In this document: positions 38,148 to 47,776 of the stretch, piece by piece
Layout: every line of letters starts with the position of its first letter
How positions within the stretch are numbered: the first letter of the stretch is position 1
Assembly (NCBI RefSeq): GCF_011008905.1
Contig: NZ_JAAIVI010000017.1
Location: forward strand, 372,001-436,000
Source of the DNA: Wenzhouxiangella sp. XN201
Lineage (GTDB): Bacteria > Pseudomonadota > Gammaproteobacteria > Xanthomonadales > Wenzhouxiangellaceae
Direction of reading: 5' to 3'
DNA length: 64,000 bases
Notes under the pieces: model-generated
The model's input: the letters and a program-made list of their open reading frames with translations, nothing else
Told to the model about the DNA's origin: nothing
Databases searched by the model: none
Translations under genes and position numbers: made by a program

Positions 38148-40702
38148 TGCGAGGCCATCGCCGCGCCGTAGGCGCCCGTGTTGGCGATCAGCATGATGTC
38201 GCCTTCGCGCGAGTCGGGCAGCAGTCGATCGAGGCCGAGGATGTCGCCGCTTTCGCAGATCGGGCCGACCACGTTGTAGACGCGGTTGCCGCCCTCGTCC
38301 AGGCGCGAGAGGTTGACGATTTCGTGCCAGGCGCCGTAGAGCGCCGGGCGAATCAGGGAGTTCATGCCGGTGGCCAGGCCGATGTAGCGCACATCGCCCT
38401 TGCCCTTGGTCTGGGTTACCCGGGCCAGCAGCACGCCGGCGGGTGAGACGACGTAGCGTCCGGGCTCGATCCAGATGCGCACCGAGCTCGGCAGCTGCTT
38501 GCGCAGTTGTGCCAGGCCGCCGTCCATGGCGGCGATGTCCAGCGGCAGTTCGTCGGCTCGATCCGGCACACCCAGGCCACCGCCGAGGTTGATGATTTCG
38601 ACCGAGTCGATACGCCGGGCGGCCTCGCCCAGGGTTTCCAGGCTGCGGTGCCAGTTGTCGGCATGCATGATGCCCGAGCCGGTATGGGCGTGCAGCCCCC
38701 TGATTCGAATATCGTGGGCGCGACACAGGGTCAGGGCGCGATCGAGTTCGCTTAAGGGGATGCCGAACTTGGCATGGCTGCCGGCGGTCCGCACCAGCTT
38801 GTGATGGCCCAGCCCGGAGCCCGGATCCAGGCGCAGGAAGACCGACTGGCCGGCCAGGTCGCTGCCCCAGTGCTCGAGTACGTAAAGGTTGTCGATGGTC
38901 AGCGGCAGGCCCAGCTCGACGGCCTGGCGATACTCGGCACGACCGGCAAAGTTGGGCGTGAACAACATGTCCCCTGCCGCAAGTCCGTTGACGGAATCGA
39001 GCGCGCGCCGCGCCTCGTTGAGCGAGACGCACTCGATGCCCAGTCCGGCATTGACCGCGGTGCGCAGGATTTCCGGATGCGGATTGGCTTTCATCGAATA
39101 GAGCACGCGATCGACCGCGCCGAGTGACAGCAGCCGCTCGCAGGCAGCGCGCACGCTCGGCAGGTCATAGACGTAGGCGCATTCGCGGCCGTCCATCAGT
39201 TTGATCAGTTCCTCGCGGCGCGTTTGCCACCACGGTTTGGTTGCGACCGGGCCGGCGTCGTTGCGGAACAACTGCTCCCAGGTCGGGCCGAACACCGAGT
39301 CGCCGCCGACGCCGCCGGGAATGACTTGCTGGTGCAGCTGCTGGACCAGGCGGTCGGCGTGGCGCGATTCGACGACAAAGGTGAGGTTGAGGTCGTTAGC
39401 CGCCTGGCTGACCTGGAAGATGCGGCGTTGCTCGAACACTTCCAGCGCCGGGCCGAGCCGGTGCAGGATCGTGCGGATGCCCAGCCCGACCAGGCTGACG
39501 GTCGCGCAATCGCTCAGGATCTCGACCTTGCACAGCTTGCCCAACTCGCGGGCGAGTTCCTCGAGCACGGGTCGATCGGCCACGTTGGCATCGGGATCGA
39601 GCGTGAGTGTCACGTTCGACTCCGATGTGGAGACCTGGTCGACCGACAGGTCGAGCCGCCGGAACACCTCGAACACCGCGGCCAGAAAGCCGACCTGCTG
39701 CCACATGCCGATATCTTCGAGCGAAACCAGGGTAATCGGCTTGCGCTGGACGATGGCCTTGACCTGGGCACCATGCTCGCGCGCCGCCGGTGTAATCCGC
39801 GTGCCCTCGATGTCGGGCCGGTCGGTCTGGTGCATCTTGATTTCGATGCCGTGTTCGTGGGCCGGAATCAGCGCTGCCGGATGCAGGGCTTTGGCTCCCA
39901 TGGCGGCCAGTTCCTGGGCTTCGCGGAAGCCAACCTGCCTGAGCAGGCGGGCACCCGGCACGTGCCGCGGGTCGGCCGAGAACAGGCCGGGTACGTCCGA
40001 AAAGATGTCCACGGTATGGGCGCCGAGCACCGCTGCCAGCGATGTTGCCGAGGTGTCCGATCCGCCGCGTCCGAGCAGCACCGTCTCGCCGCCGGGATTG
40101 GCGGCGATGAATCCGGGCATCACCCAGACCCGGCTCTTCTTGGCCAGGCTTTTCGCTTTTGCCGGATCGGATTGCGGTCGGCAACGTGCCGACAGGTAGC
40201 GCGCGCGTCGGGAGCGCGACTCGGTCTCGAAGCTGACCAGAAGGTCGCGGCTGTCGAGCCATTGCGCAGCGACGCCGTCGAGCTCGAGTCGAGCCACGCT
40301 CAATCGGCTCGACAGTCGTTCACCAAACGCCAGCAGTTGGGCCTGTTTGGCCGGGCTGCTTGAATCGTACTCGCCGTCCAGGAAGGTCTGGAGCGCTGCC
40401 AGCGTTTCGTCGAGTGCGCTTGGGTCCAGCCCGCATTCTTCGAGTAGGCGCCGATGACGCTGGCCCAGTTCGGCCAGCAGCACCGCGTTGTCGGCTTGTG
40501 CACCATCGTCGATATGCGCCTGCAGCCGGTCGGTCACGCCGCGCAGGGCCGAAACGACCACTACCACGGGTTGCCCCTGTTGGCTGAATTCGCGCACTCG
40601 CGCGACGATGTGCGGCCAATTTTCGGCGCGTGCCACGGAGCTGCCACCGAACTTGAGGATGCGCCAGTGTGTCGTTGCGGCCGTCGGGATTTGCGGGTTC
40701 AC
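38105..40702 (-). CDS. lysAC: Bifunctional aspartate kinase / diaminopimelate decarboxylase
   Basis: An 865-aa fusion of the first and last steps of lysine synthesis. Residues about 15-470 are aspartokinase: KFGGSSV, GRGGSDTSATSLAAVLGA and ACT-type regulatory segments. Residues about 490-865 are DAP decarboxylase: PLP-binding lysine in YSMKANPHPE, EPGRYVVSPAGVLL, CESGD and YGAAMASHYN. The fusion is known from Xanthomonas and Xylella relatives. Possible starts are GTG 40702 and GTG 40765; I prefer 40702 because only 13 residues precede the kinase motif there, but neither has a clear ribosome binding site. It is divergent from the PP2C gene. Confidence 0.95.
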   Translation of the reverse strand: MNPQIPTAATTHWRILKFGGSSVARAENWPHIVARVREFSQQGQPVVVVVSALRGVTDRLQAHIDDGAQADNAVLLAELGQRHRRLLEECGLDPSALDETLAALQTFLDGEYDSSSPAKQAQLLAFGERLSSRLSVARLELDGVAAQWLDSRDLLVSFETESRSRRARYLSARCRPQSDPAKAKSLAKKSRVWVMPGFIAANPGGETVLLGRGGSDTSATSLAAVLGAHTVDIFSDVPGLFSADPRHVPGARLLRQVGFREAQELAAMGAKALHPAALIPAHEHGIEIKMHQTDRPDIEGTRITPAAREHGAQVKAIVQRKPITLVSLEDIGMWQQVGFLAAVFEVFRRLDLSVDQVSTSESNVTLTLDPDANVADRPVLEELARELGKLCKVEILSDCATVSLVGLGIRTILHRLGPALEVFEQRRIFQVSQAANDLNLTFVVESRHADRLVQQLHQQVIPGGVGGDSVFGPTWEQLFRNDAGPVATKPWWQTRREELIKLMDGRECAYVYDLPSVRAACERLLSLGAVDRVLYSMKANPHPEILRTAVNAGLGIECVSLNEARRALDSVNGLAAGDMLFTPNFAGRAEYRQAVELGLPLTIDNLYVLEHWGSDLAGQSVFLRLDPGSGLGHHKLVRTAGSHAKFGIPLSELDRALTLCRAHDIRIRGLHAHTGSGIMHADNWHRSLETLGEAARRIDSVEIINLGGGLGVPDRADELPLDIAAMDGGLAQLRKQLPSSVRIWIEPGRYVVSPAGVLLARVTQTKGKGDVRYIGLATGMNSLIRPALYGAWHEIVNLSRLDEGGNRVYNVVGPICESGDILGLDRLLPDSREGDIMLIANTGAYGAAMASHYNLRAPAPELTLD

Positions 40703-40825
40703 GTTGTGGTCGTTTCGAGTGGGTTCGCTGTGGAGGTAAAAATCGGCTATTCTGGCCGAAAACACGGTCAGGCCGCCGTGACAGGCGGGCCGCAGACACC
40801 GGAAATTCTACGCGATACGACAATC

Positions 40826-41617
40826 ATGAGCAGTGTGACGGAAACGTCGGGGAGCAGGCGGTCGGCATCGGTCAGCGATATCGGCCGCGTGCGGAGGGAA
40901 AACCAGGATGCCATTCTCGCCGACGACGAACTGGGCCTTTGGCTGGTAGCCGATGGTATGGGTGGCCATGCCGGGGGTGCCCGGGCCAGCGAGGTTGCGC
41001 GCGAAACCGTCCGTGAACAGGTAGCCGGCGGCGCGGCGCTGGCCGATGCTGTGGTGGCGGCGCACTACGCCATCCGAGGCGAACAGCACAACCGCCCCGA
41101 GTACAACGACATGGGAACGACCATCGTCGCCCTGGCCGAGCGGGCGCCGGAGTTCGAAGTCTGCTGGGTCGGCGACAGCCGTGCTTACCGGTTTTCTCCG
41201 TCAACGGGTCGGCTCGAGCTGTTGACCCGGGATCACAACGTGGCAGGGGCTCTGGTCGCGTCCGGCGCGCTCTCGCCGGATGAAGCCACGCGTCACCCGC
41301 AACGCCATGTATTGACCGATTGTCTGGGCCTGGCCGGAAACGAGGATCCGCGGGTCGATGTCGTCACGGGACGCTGGCAGGCCGGCGATCTGATCCTGCT
41401 ATGCTCCGACGGCCTGTCGGGGGAGCTCGGCGACGCGGAGATTGAACGAATTCTCAATGCGGCCGAAGATGTCGATTCAGTGCGGGTGGTCGACGCCCTG
41501 CTCGAAGGCGCGCTGGCCGCAGGCGCGCACGACAACGTGTCGGTCGTCGTGGTCGCTGCACCAATGGAGGGTCCGACGCCGGCTGCGCGATGGAAATGGC
41601 CATTTCGGCGCCGCTAA
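40826..41617 (+). CDS. PP2C-family serine/threonine phosphatase
   Basis: A 263-aa Stp1/PrpC-like phosphatase with all metal motifs: SDIGRVRRENQDA, ADGMGGHAGG, GTTIVAL, VGDSRAYRF, LCSDGLSG and AHDNVSVVV. It removes phosphate from Ser/Thr, usually opposite a Hanks-type kinase. No kinase gene is in the window. The ATG at 40826 precedes the first conserved block. An FHA gene follows after 15 bp in the same direction, so the two form an operon. Confidence 0.92.
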   Translation: MSSVTETSGSRRSASVSDIGRVRRENQDAILADDELGLWLVADGMGGHAGGARASEVARETVREQVAGGAALADAVVAAHYAIRGEQHNRPEYNDMGTTIVALAERAPEFEVCWVGDSRAYRFSPSTGRLELLTRDHNVAGALVASGALSPDEATRHPQRHVLTDCLGLAGNEDPRVDVVTGRWQAGDLILLCSDGLSGELGDAEIERILNAAEDVDSVRVVDALLEGALAAGAHDNVSVVVVAAPMEGPTPAARWKWPFRRR

Positions 41618-41632
41618 CGGGAGATAACGATC

Positions 41633-42148
41633 ATGACCAGTGACAATGAACGCAGAGCACGTCGGGACCAGGGGCCGCAGGGCACCCAGGTTTTCAGTCG
41701 CGAGGAAGTCAGCCAGCTGATCGGGGAAGCATCCGAGGCGGAGTCCACAACCTCACGGGCCGAGCTGTCGGGTCTGAGCGAGGGTGTCAGCGGCCAGAGC
41801 TTCGCCCTCACTTCGGCGCGCATGGTCATCGGCCGGGCCGAAAGCTGTAACCTGCGAATCGACGACGCCAGTGTTTCGTCCGAACACGCCCGTCTGAGCC
41901 GCGACGCCGGCGGCTGGCGCGTGGTCAACCTGCTGTCGACCAACGGGACTTTTGTCAATGAGCAGAAAGTCTCGAGTGCGGCGCTGAGCGATGGCGATCG
42001 CCTCCGCTTCGGTCGCGTGGAATTCCGCTTTCACAATCCCGACGAGGCTGATACGGCTGGTAGCTCCGGTCACCCTCGCTGGATGCCCTGGCTGGCAGTG
42101 GCAATCGTGCTGGCCGCTGCCGCCGGTCTCGCGCTCTGGTTGCTGTGA
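41633..42148 (+). CDS. FHA-domain protein with a C-terminal membrane anchor
   Basis: A 171-aa protein. The FHA fold covers about residues 52-130 with the phosphothreonine-binding motifs IGRAESC, SSEHARLSR and STNGTFVN. The last 22 residues form a single membrane helix, so it is tail-anchored with the FHA part in the cytoplasm. An N-terminal GTQVFSREE is a plausible Thr phosphorylation site. With the adjacent PP2C it suggests phospho-dependent recruitment at the membrane, but the kinase and partner are unknown. Confidence 0.9.
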   Translation: MTSDNERRARRDQGPQGTQVFSREEVSQLIGEASEAESTTSRAELSGLSEGVSGQSFALTSARMVIGRAESCNLRIDDASVSSEHARLSRDAGGWRVVNLLSTNGTFVNEQKVSSAALSDGDRLRFGRVEFRFHNPDEADTAGSSGHPRWMPWLAVAIVLAAAAGLALWLL

Positions 42149-42166
42149 CGCCGCGGGCGGCGCCGG

Positions 42167-42838
42167 TCAGCCCGGTGCGCCCTTGAAAGTGCCGAGAACG
42201 ACGACGGTCTTGCCCGAGGCGCGGATCATGCCCTCTTCCTCGAGGCTTTTCATCACCCGACCGGCCATCTCGCGCGAGCAGCCGACGATGCGACTCAATT
42301 CCTGACGCGTGACCTTGATCTGCGTGCCTTCCGGGTGCGAAATGGCATCCGGCTCGCTGCACAGGTCGATCAGTGTCTTGGCGATTCGACCCTGGGTGTC
42401 GAGGAAGGCCAGGTGGTAAACCTTGCGCCGGGTGTGGAGCAGTCGCTGGGCCAATTTCGAGCCGATCGCCGTGAGAATGTCGACGGCATGCTCCTTCAAT
42501 TCCTTGTCCAGCGCGTCGCGCAGGCGCTCGTAGGAGACTTCTGCCACTTCGCACTTGGTGCGGGTGCGCACCAGTGATTCGCGCGGCGAGGGCTTCATGA
42601 ACAGGCCCATCTCACCGATGAAGTCGCCGGGGTTGAGATAACTCAGGATCAGTTCGCGACCGTCGTCTCCCTCGGTCGACACCGAAACCGAGCCCTCGAT
42701 GATGTAATACAGGCTCTGTCCAGGGTCGCCGGGCCGCGTCACGGTGGACTTGGCCGGGAAATGCTGGCGCTGACAAATACTCAGGAAACGATCCATCGCC
42801 TCCCGATCGATCGGGTAGAACTGGAATTCTTTCATCAT
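42167..42838 (-). CDS. clp: CRP/Clp-family transcription regulator
   Basis: A 223-aa cyclic-nucleotide-binding regulator. The sensor part holds GEMGLF followed by PRESLVRT, where E. coli CRP has ERSAWVRA, so the pocket resembles Xanthomonas Clp, which is controlled by c-di-GMP. The helix-turn-helix TRQELSRIVGCSREMAGRV is nearly that of CRP. The ATG at 42838 or 42835 begins the conserved part; a GTG at 42886 is open too. It is convergent with the FHA gene. c-di-GMP control here is an inference from the pocket and from three GGDEF/EAL genes nearby. Confidence 0.9.
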   Translation of the reverse strand: MMKEFQFYPIDREAMDRFLSICQRQHFPAKSTVTRPGDPGQSLYYIIEGSVSVSTEGDDGRELILSYLNPGDFIGEMGLFMKPSPRESLVRTRTKCEVAEVSYERLRDALDKELKEHAVDILTAIGSKLAQRLLHTRRKVYHLAFLDTQGRIAKTLIDLCSEPDAISHPEGTQIKVTRQELSRIVGCSREMAGRVMKSLEEEGMIRASGKTVVVLGTFKGAPG

Positions 42839-43038
42839 CTGCTCGATTGTGTGTTTGATGACGGCCCCTTGGGCACCGTGTGGCACCGCTAATGATCATC
42901 AATTCTGCCGTGGTCCGTGATGAACGTCAAACTCCGTGTGAGTGAGTGCCCGGGCGGACGTCTCCTGCGGGGTGGAAACGAGCGGGTCAGATCGTCGATA
43001 ATCGCGCGTTTGGCCCGCGCCGATTACGGAATTTCCGC

Positions 43039-43830
43039 ATGGTTTCACGCCGCATCAAGCTCCACGGTTTCAACAACCTGACCAAGGCACTGAGCTTCAA
43101 CATCTACGATCTGTGCTTTGCCACTTCCAGCGGCGAGCGCAAGGACTACATCGCCTATATCGACGAAGCCTACAACGCCGAGCGGCTGACGCAGATCCTG
43201 ACGGACGTCTCGCACATCATCGGTGCCGACATCCTCAACATCGCGCGCCAGGACTACGAGCCGCAGGGCGCGAGTGTGACCATGCTGATTGCGGAGGAGC
43301 CGGTCGAAAATGCCGGCGAAGCCGGTTTGGCCGCGCCCGGGCCGCTGCCGGAGTCGGTGGTCGGGCACCTCGACAAGAGCCACATCACGGTTCACACCTA
43401 TCCGGAAAGTCATCCGCATGACGGCATCTGCACTTTCAGGGCCGACATCGACGTGGCGACCTGTGGCGTGATTTCGCCGCTGAAGGCACTCAACTACCTG
43501 ATTCACAGTTTTGAGTCCGACATCGTCACGGTCGACTATCGGGTGCGGGGCTTCACCCGTGATGTGCGCGGCCGCAAGCATTTCATTGACCACAAGATCA
43601 CCTCGATCCAGGACTACTTCAGCCGCGATACCAAGAAGGCCTACGAGATGATCGACGTCAACGTCTACCAGGAAAACCTGTTCCACACCAAGATGCGGCT
43701 CAAGGAGTTCGAACTGGACAACTACCTGTTCGGCATCAACGCCAACGATCTCGAAACACGCCAGCGCACTCGCATCGAGAAACGCCTGCGCAAGGAGATG
43801 CAGGAGTTGTTCTATGGGAGAAATCTGTAG
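43039..43830 (+). CDS. speD: S-adenosylmethionine decarboxylase proenzyme
   Basis: A 263-aa SpeD of the E. coli type. It makes decarboxylated AdoMet for spermidine synthesis, using a pyruvoyl group formed by self-cleavage. The cleavage site is Lys113-Ser114 in [14 protein letters not shown]; the serine becomes the pyruvoyl. ATCGV (about residue 152) is also conserved. The ATG at 43039 is the start of homology; the longer frame from 42946 has no support. No spermidine synthase (speE) is adjacent. Downstream lies the palindromic block. Confidence 0.94.
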   Translation: MVSRRIKLHGFNNLTKALSFNIYDLCFATSSGERKDYIAYIDEAYNAERLTQILTDVSHIIGADILNIARQDYEPQGASVTMLIAEEPVENAGEAGLAAPGPLPESVVGHLDKSHITVHTYPESHPHDGICTFRADIDVATCGVISPLKALNYLIHSFESDIVTVDYRVRGFTRDVRGRKHFIDHKITSIQDYFSRDTKKAYEMIDVNVYQENLFHTKMRLKEFELDNYLFGINANDLETRQRTRIEKRLRKEMQELFYGRNL

Positions 43831-44323
43831 GGATAGGCTGGTCGGGCGCGCCGAAATCGCCGCTCACTCCCACGACTTGCCCGGCTGCAGAATCGGCTGA
43901 TTCAGCAGCCGGGTTCCCTGCGGTTCTCGCCTCACGCGGGGCCCGCCTCAACTCGCTACGAGCCTTCGGCTCTCCGCTCAAACATCGGCGGTCCTTGATC
44001 CGCGTGAGCCTGCGATCCTCGGCTGCGTCGAAGTCGCGAGCGCCGATTTCGGCGCGCCCTTGCATCTGGTGGAGCGTGTGTCACGGCATGTGAGGGTCAG
44101 GCCGGCACCTGTTTTCGCGACTTCGACGCCGCCGAGAAGCGCAAAGCCGATCGGAACAAGGGCCACCGATGTCTGAGCGGAGGGCCGAAGGCCCGTAGCG
44201 AGTTGAGGTGGACCCCGATCGGCTTGAGCATCGCAGGGTATCCTCCCGCGAAATCGCACGATTTCACGGGAGGACAAGTCGCGGGAGCGAGAACAGGTGC
44301 CGGCCTGACCCGGTCCTCATTCG
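43831..44323. repeat. Nested inverted-repeat block beside the SbcC-like gene
   Basis: About 490 bp without coding capacity. Main feature: arms of about 98 bp at 43943-44040 and 44113-44212, inverted with about 72 bp between, best conserved over the outer 45 bp (43946-43990 against 44163-44209). Each arm contains a small hairpin (GAGCCTTCGGCTC in one; its counterpart reads GGGCCTTCGGCCC), a pair change that keeps pairing. Other structures are a 32-nt hairpin at 43881-43912, an inverted pair 43844-43858/44045-44059, an inverted pair 44096-44118/44286-44309 and a hairpin at 44241-44273. It lies between speD and the 3' end of the SbcC-like gene. Confidence 0.7.
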
Positions 44324-47300
44324 TCAGCTCTGGTGGTTCGAGAGCGGATCATCGATGGCGCTGACCACCCACTCGCGCAGGTCGGCGGCTTCTTCTGCTG
44401 CCAGGCCAGTGCGGCTGGCGATTTCGGCGGCGGTGATGGCGGGGTGGTCGGGATGCAGGGCGAGGTAACGGTTGTCGACCAGCCATTGCTCGAGCGCTTC
44501 GGTGGTGTCATTGCGGAAGCGGCTGACCTGGCCGGCATGCAGGCCCTCGATGAGCCGGACGGGATGCCCGCCGACCTCGTCAACCAGGTCGAGTACCCGC
44601 GGCATGAACGTATCGGTGATCTGGCCGAAGGCACTCAGGGTTCCGGCGTCGACCGGACGGTGATGACGGGCTCGCCAGTCATCGAGGATCAGGGCTGCAG
44701 CATTGCAACGTCGTTTGAGCAGGTCGCGTTCGTTTTCGTCGATGATCGAATCGTCTTCTTCGCTGTCGATGTAGCCGCTCAGCTCGCCGACTCGGCCGAG
44801 TTCGACCCGCATCAGTCTTGCGGCGAGTTCGAGCCGGTCGTGGAGCAGGTGGAAGACGCTGACCATACCGGTGCCCAGCCAGGGATTGATGGCGCTGATG
44901 CCGGCTTCCCGGGCCCAGGTTTCCGGGTCCTTGTCGGCCGGCTCGGGCACCTCGCGACGGCGGCTCTCGCCCGCCGGCATGGCCAGCTTGAGGGGCTCCA
45001 CCTGGCCGCGCCGGACCTCGGCCATATCGACGGTATGCGGCTGTGGCCCGTCGCCGGCCCAGGCAGCCCAGGCGGTTGCCTCGTCGCTTTGGGCGGTGAG
45101 GTAGAACATCTGTCGTCCGCCAGCAACGATTTCCTGGACCGACTGCACCACCAGCTGGTAGCGGTCTGGATCGGAGGTGGTCAATACCTCGTCCATGAAC
45201 ACCGGCAGCGGTTCGCGGTTGCGCTCGGCCTGCTCGATCCAGGCCAGCCTGAGTGCCAGCAGCAGCTGTGCCCGGGTCGCGGTCGAGAGCTTGGTCAGCG
45301 CCAGCGCCCGCTCGGCGCGCGTGTCGTAGGCCTCGAAGAACTCGCCGCCGAAGCGCAGACGGTAGCGATGCCGAGTGAAGCGTTCGAACCACTGGCCGGC
45401 GCGGCGCAGCGTGGCCGGCTCGTTGTCGGCCTGGTGGGCACTGCGAACGTCCTCGACCATGACTTCGCCGGCAATGGCCAATAGCTGGGCCTCGAAGTCT
45501 TCTTCCAGTTGCTGCCGGCAGTTCTCGTAGCGCCCGGTCAAAGCCTGCAGTTCGCGCCGCTTGACGAGGTCCTCATGCCGGGTATGGATGGTGGCGATGT
45601 GGCGGTTGAGTTCGTCGCGGCGCGCGGCCTGTTCGGCCAGTTGCTCGCGCTGCTGCTCGAGCGCATCGCGTTTTTGTTCACGGGCCTGCTTCAACAGTGC
45701 CACGTCGCCTTCCAGTCGTTGCTCGAGACGGGCGACTTCGAGTGAGCGATCGCGACGTTGTTGCTCGAGCTGGCGCCACTCCTCGAATTGCTCGATGCGC
45801 TGCACCAGGGTGTCATGGGCGCCGGGTTTCAGACCGGCCTGTTCGAATACCTGTCCGTGGCGCTCATCGAGCATCTTGATGTCGGCTTCGAGTTCGCCGA
45901 GCCGGTGGCGGTGCGCCTGGATTTCGTTGTGCAGCTCGGCGTTGGTGCGCATGCGCGGCGTCAGTTGGTGCAGCACGGTGGCGAGCTTGCGGCTGGAGAC
46001 GTCGTCCAGGGCTTCGAATCCATGCCGCTCAAGGAGTTTGGTGGCCTGGCCGCGGGCACTGGCGTGGGCCGAGCGGGCCTGCTCGAGCGACTTTTTCTGT
46101 TTTCGGACTTCTTCGTCAGCGCGTTGCCAGTCGTGCAGGTAGCGCGCCCAGAGCAGGAACCCGGCGTCCATGCGCGGTTCGGCGCTCAGGCCGTGCTTGC
46201 CGGCTGCCTCCTCCAGGCGGGTGCGCGACTGCTCCAGGTTGTCACGCTCGAGGTTGAGTCGGTCGCGCAACTCGATGGCGCGATTGTGCTGCACCTCGCG
46301 GCTGGTGGCCGCGGCCAGTTCCTGTTCGAGTCGCTCGAGCCGTGATTCGACCTCGCTCTCGGCCCAGCTCAGCGGCGCTTCGACCTCGCTGGCCAGAAAG
46401 CGCGAGCGGGCCGCGGCCAGGTAGCGATAGCGCAGCACGAAGCGCACCAGCAATGCGGCCGGAATGCCGACTGCCAGGGCGATCAGCAGCACCAGTTCAC
46501 CGAAGGGCTCGATCTCGCGCGGTCCGAGCATTCGCCAGCCGGCCAAAACAGCCGTCAGGGTGAGTCCGCCCCAGAGCACGCCCTCGAGGCCGCTCAGGCG
46601 TGCGTGTTCGAGCCAGTCGACCAGCGCGTCGCGTGCCTGGAGCAGCGACTGGGCGGTGTCCGGGGAGGCGCTGCCGGGTACGTGCAGGCGCGCCAGTTCG
46701 GCGCTGATGGCGCGCAGTTTCTCGCGCTGGTCGAGGACCTTGTCGACTTGGCGCTCGATGTGCTGGACGTCGTCGGGCGTCAAGGCACCGGGTGGTTCTT
46801 CCTTGTGCTGCCCGCCCAGCCGGGCAGCGGCGCTTTCGCGTTCGGCCAGCGCCTGTTCCAGGGCACTGGCATGCTGGTCGATACGGCGCTCGATGTCGGC
46901 CAGGGCATCGCGCCGGTCGGCCAGTTCGGCCTGCACGGCTTCGAGCTGTTGCGGGTCGACGCCGCCGCTGGCAGTCAGTCGTTGTTCGGCTTGTTCCAGC
47001 GCCTGGCGGGTCAGGTCGATGTCCTTGCGGCGCTGGGCAAGCTGCTCGTCGATCTGGTCGAGACGGGTGAGTTCGTCCCCGCGCAGGCGGTCCATGCCGC
47101 CGGGAAACTCCTCGATCAGTGTGTTTTCCAGCGCCGTTCGCGCAGCGATTGCGTCGGCCAGTGCCAGTGCGTCCTCGCAGGCGCGCAGGCGGGTGGCCGC
47201 ATCGCCGGTGGCCGCAAACTCGGCTTGCAGCGCGTCGAGCCGGTCAAGTTCATCCTTGAGACTGTCGTACTCGGCTTGCTTCTCGTCGATCGCGCGGGCC

Positions 47301-47776
47301 AGGTCGGCGAGTTCACGCGAGCGCTTCTGTGGTCGGGGTGGCCGGACCAGCGGGGCTTCGGCCCGGACCGCGTCGAGGTCGTAGCCGCCGGCCAGCAGGG
47401 TCCGGACCTGGCCGGCGATGTGTTCCTCGGTGTCGCCCAGGCGGGCCAGGTCCTCGGAGCTGACCAGGTAGGCACCGATGCTCTCTGCGGCGGGCAGGGG
47501 CGGCGGCGGTGCCGGTTCGCTGCCTTCCAGCCAGGTGACCTGTTCGCCATGGCGTTCGCATTCCAGTGTTCGCTCGCCCAGTCGCCAGTGGGCCCGGATG
47601 TGGCAGAACCCCGGTGTGAGTTCCGGGTAAAGCAGGGCGCGGACGGCTCGTACGATGCTGGACTTGCCCGAGGCATTGGGGCCGGTGATGAAATTGACGG
47701 CATCGGGCGCAAAGCGGATCGAGACCGGGCCTTCGAGCCCGGCCAGCGAGCGAATGTCGATGCGCTCGAGCTTCAC
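44324..47776 (-). CDS. SbcC/YhaN-like SMC-type ATPase with membrane segments
   Basis: A 1150-aa protein of the Rad50/SbcC group. Walker A GPNASGKSS is at residues 32-40, the ABC signature-like LSTATRAQLLLALR at about 825 and Walker B VFMDEVLTTSD at about 858. Long coiled coils cover residues about 130-400 and 450-760. At the hinge (about 402-447), where SbcC has a zinc hook, there are two hydrophobic membrane-type segments, as in Bacillus YhaN. A further 220 residues after the ATPase head (about 930-1150) form an unidentified helical domain. It overlaps the SbcD-like gene by four bases, so the two are coupled. The predicted role is processing of DNA ends or hairpins, perhaps at the membrane. 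Confidence 0.88.
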   Translation of the reverse strand: MKLERIDIRSLAGLEGPVSIRFAPDAVNFITGPNASGKSSIVRAVRALLYPELTPGFCHIRAHWRLGERTLECERHGEQVTWLEGSEPAPPPPLPAAESIGAYLVSSEDLARLGDTEEHIAGQVRTLLAGGYDLDAVRAEAPLVRPPRPQKRSRELADLARAIDEKQAEYDSLKDELDRLDALQAEFAATGDAATRLRACEDALALADAIAARTALENTLIEEFPGGMDRLRGDELTRLDQIDEQLAQRRKDIDLTRQALEQAEQRLTASGGVDPQQLEAVQAELADRRDALADIERRIDQHASALEQALAERESAAARLGGQHKEEPPGALTPDDVQHIERQVDKVLDQREKLRAISAELARLHVPGSASPDTAQSLLQARDALVDWLEHARLSGLEGVLWGGLTLTAVLAGWRMLGPREIEPFGELVLLIALAVGIPAALLVRFVLRYRYLAAARSRFLASEVEAPLSWAESEVESRLERLEQELAAATSREVQHNRAIELRDRLNLERDNLEQSRTRLEEAAGKHGLSAEPRMDAGFLLWARYLHDWQRADEEVRKQKKSLEQARSAHASARGQATKLLERHGFEALDDVSSRKLATVLHQLTPRMRTNAELHNEIQAHRHRLGELEADIKMLDERHGQVFEQAGLKPGAHDTLVQRIEQFEEWRQLEQQRRDRSLEVARLEQRLEGDVALLKQAREQKRDALEQQREQLAEQAARRDELNRHIATIHTRHEDLVKRRELQALTGRYENCRQQLEEDFEAQLLAIAGEVMVEDVRSAHQADNEPATLRRAGQWFERFTRHRYRLRFGGEFFEAYDTRAERALALTKLSTATRAQLLLALRLAWIEQAERNREPLPVFMDEVLTTSDPDRYQLVVQSVQEIVAGGRQMFYLTAQSDEATAWAAWAGDGPQPHTVDMAEVRRGQVEPLKLAMPAGESRRREVPEPADKDPETWAREAGISAINPWLGTGMVSVFHLLHDRLELAARLMRVELGRVGELSGYIDSEEDDSIIDENERDLLKRRCNAAALILDDWRARHHRPVDAGTLSAFGQITDTFMPRVLDLVDEVGGHPVRLIEGLHAGQVSRFRNDTTEALEQWLVDNRYLALHPDHPAITAAEIASRTGLAAEEAADLREWVVSAIDDPLSNHQS

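Noticed and set aside
37422-39032. Minus-strand frame (536 codons) over lysAC and the AraC gene
   Set aside because: It covers two well-supported genes in other frames; Arg/Pro/Ala-rich shadow.
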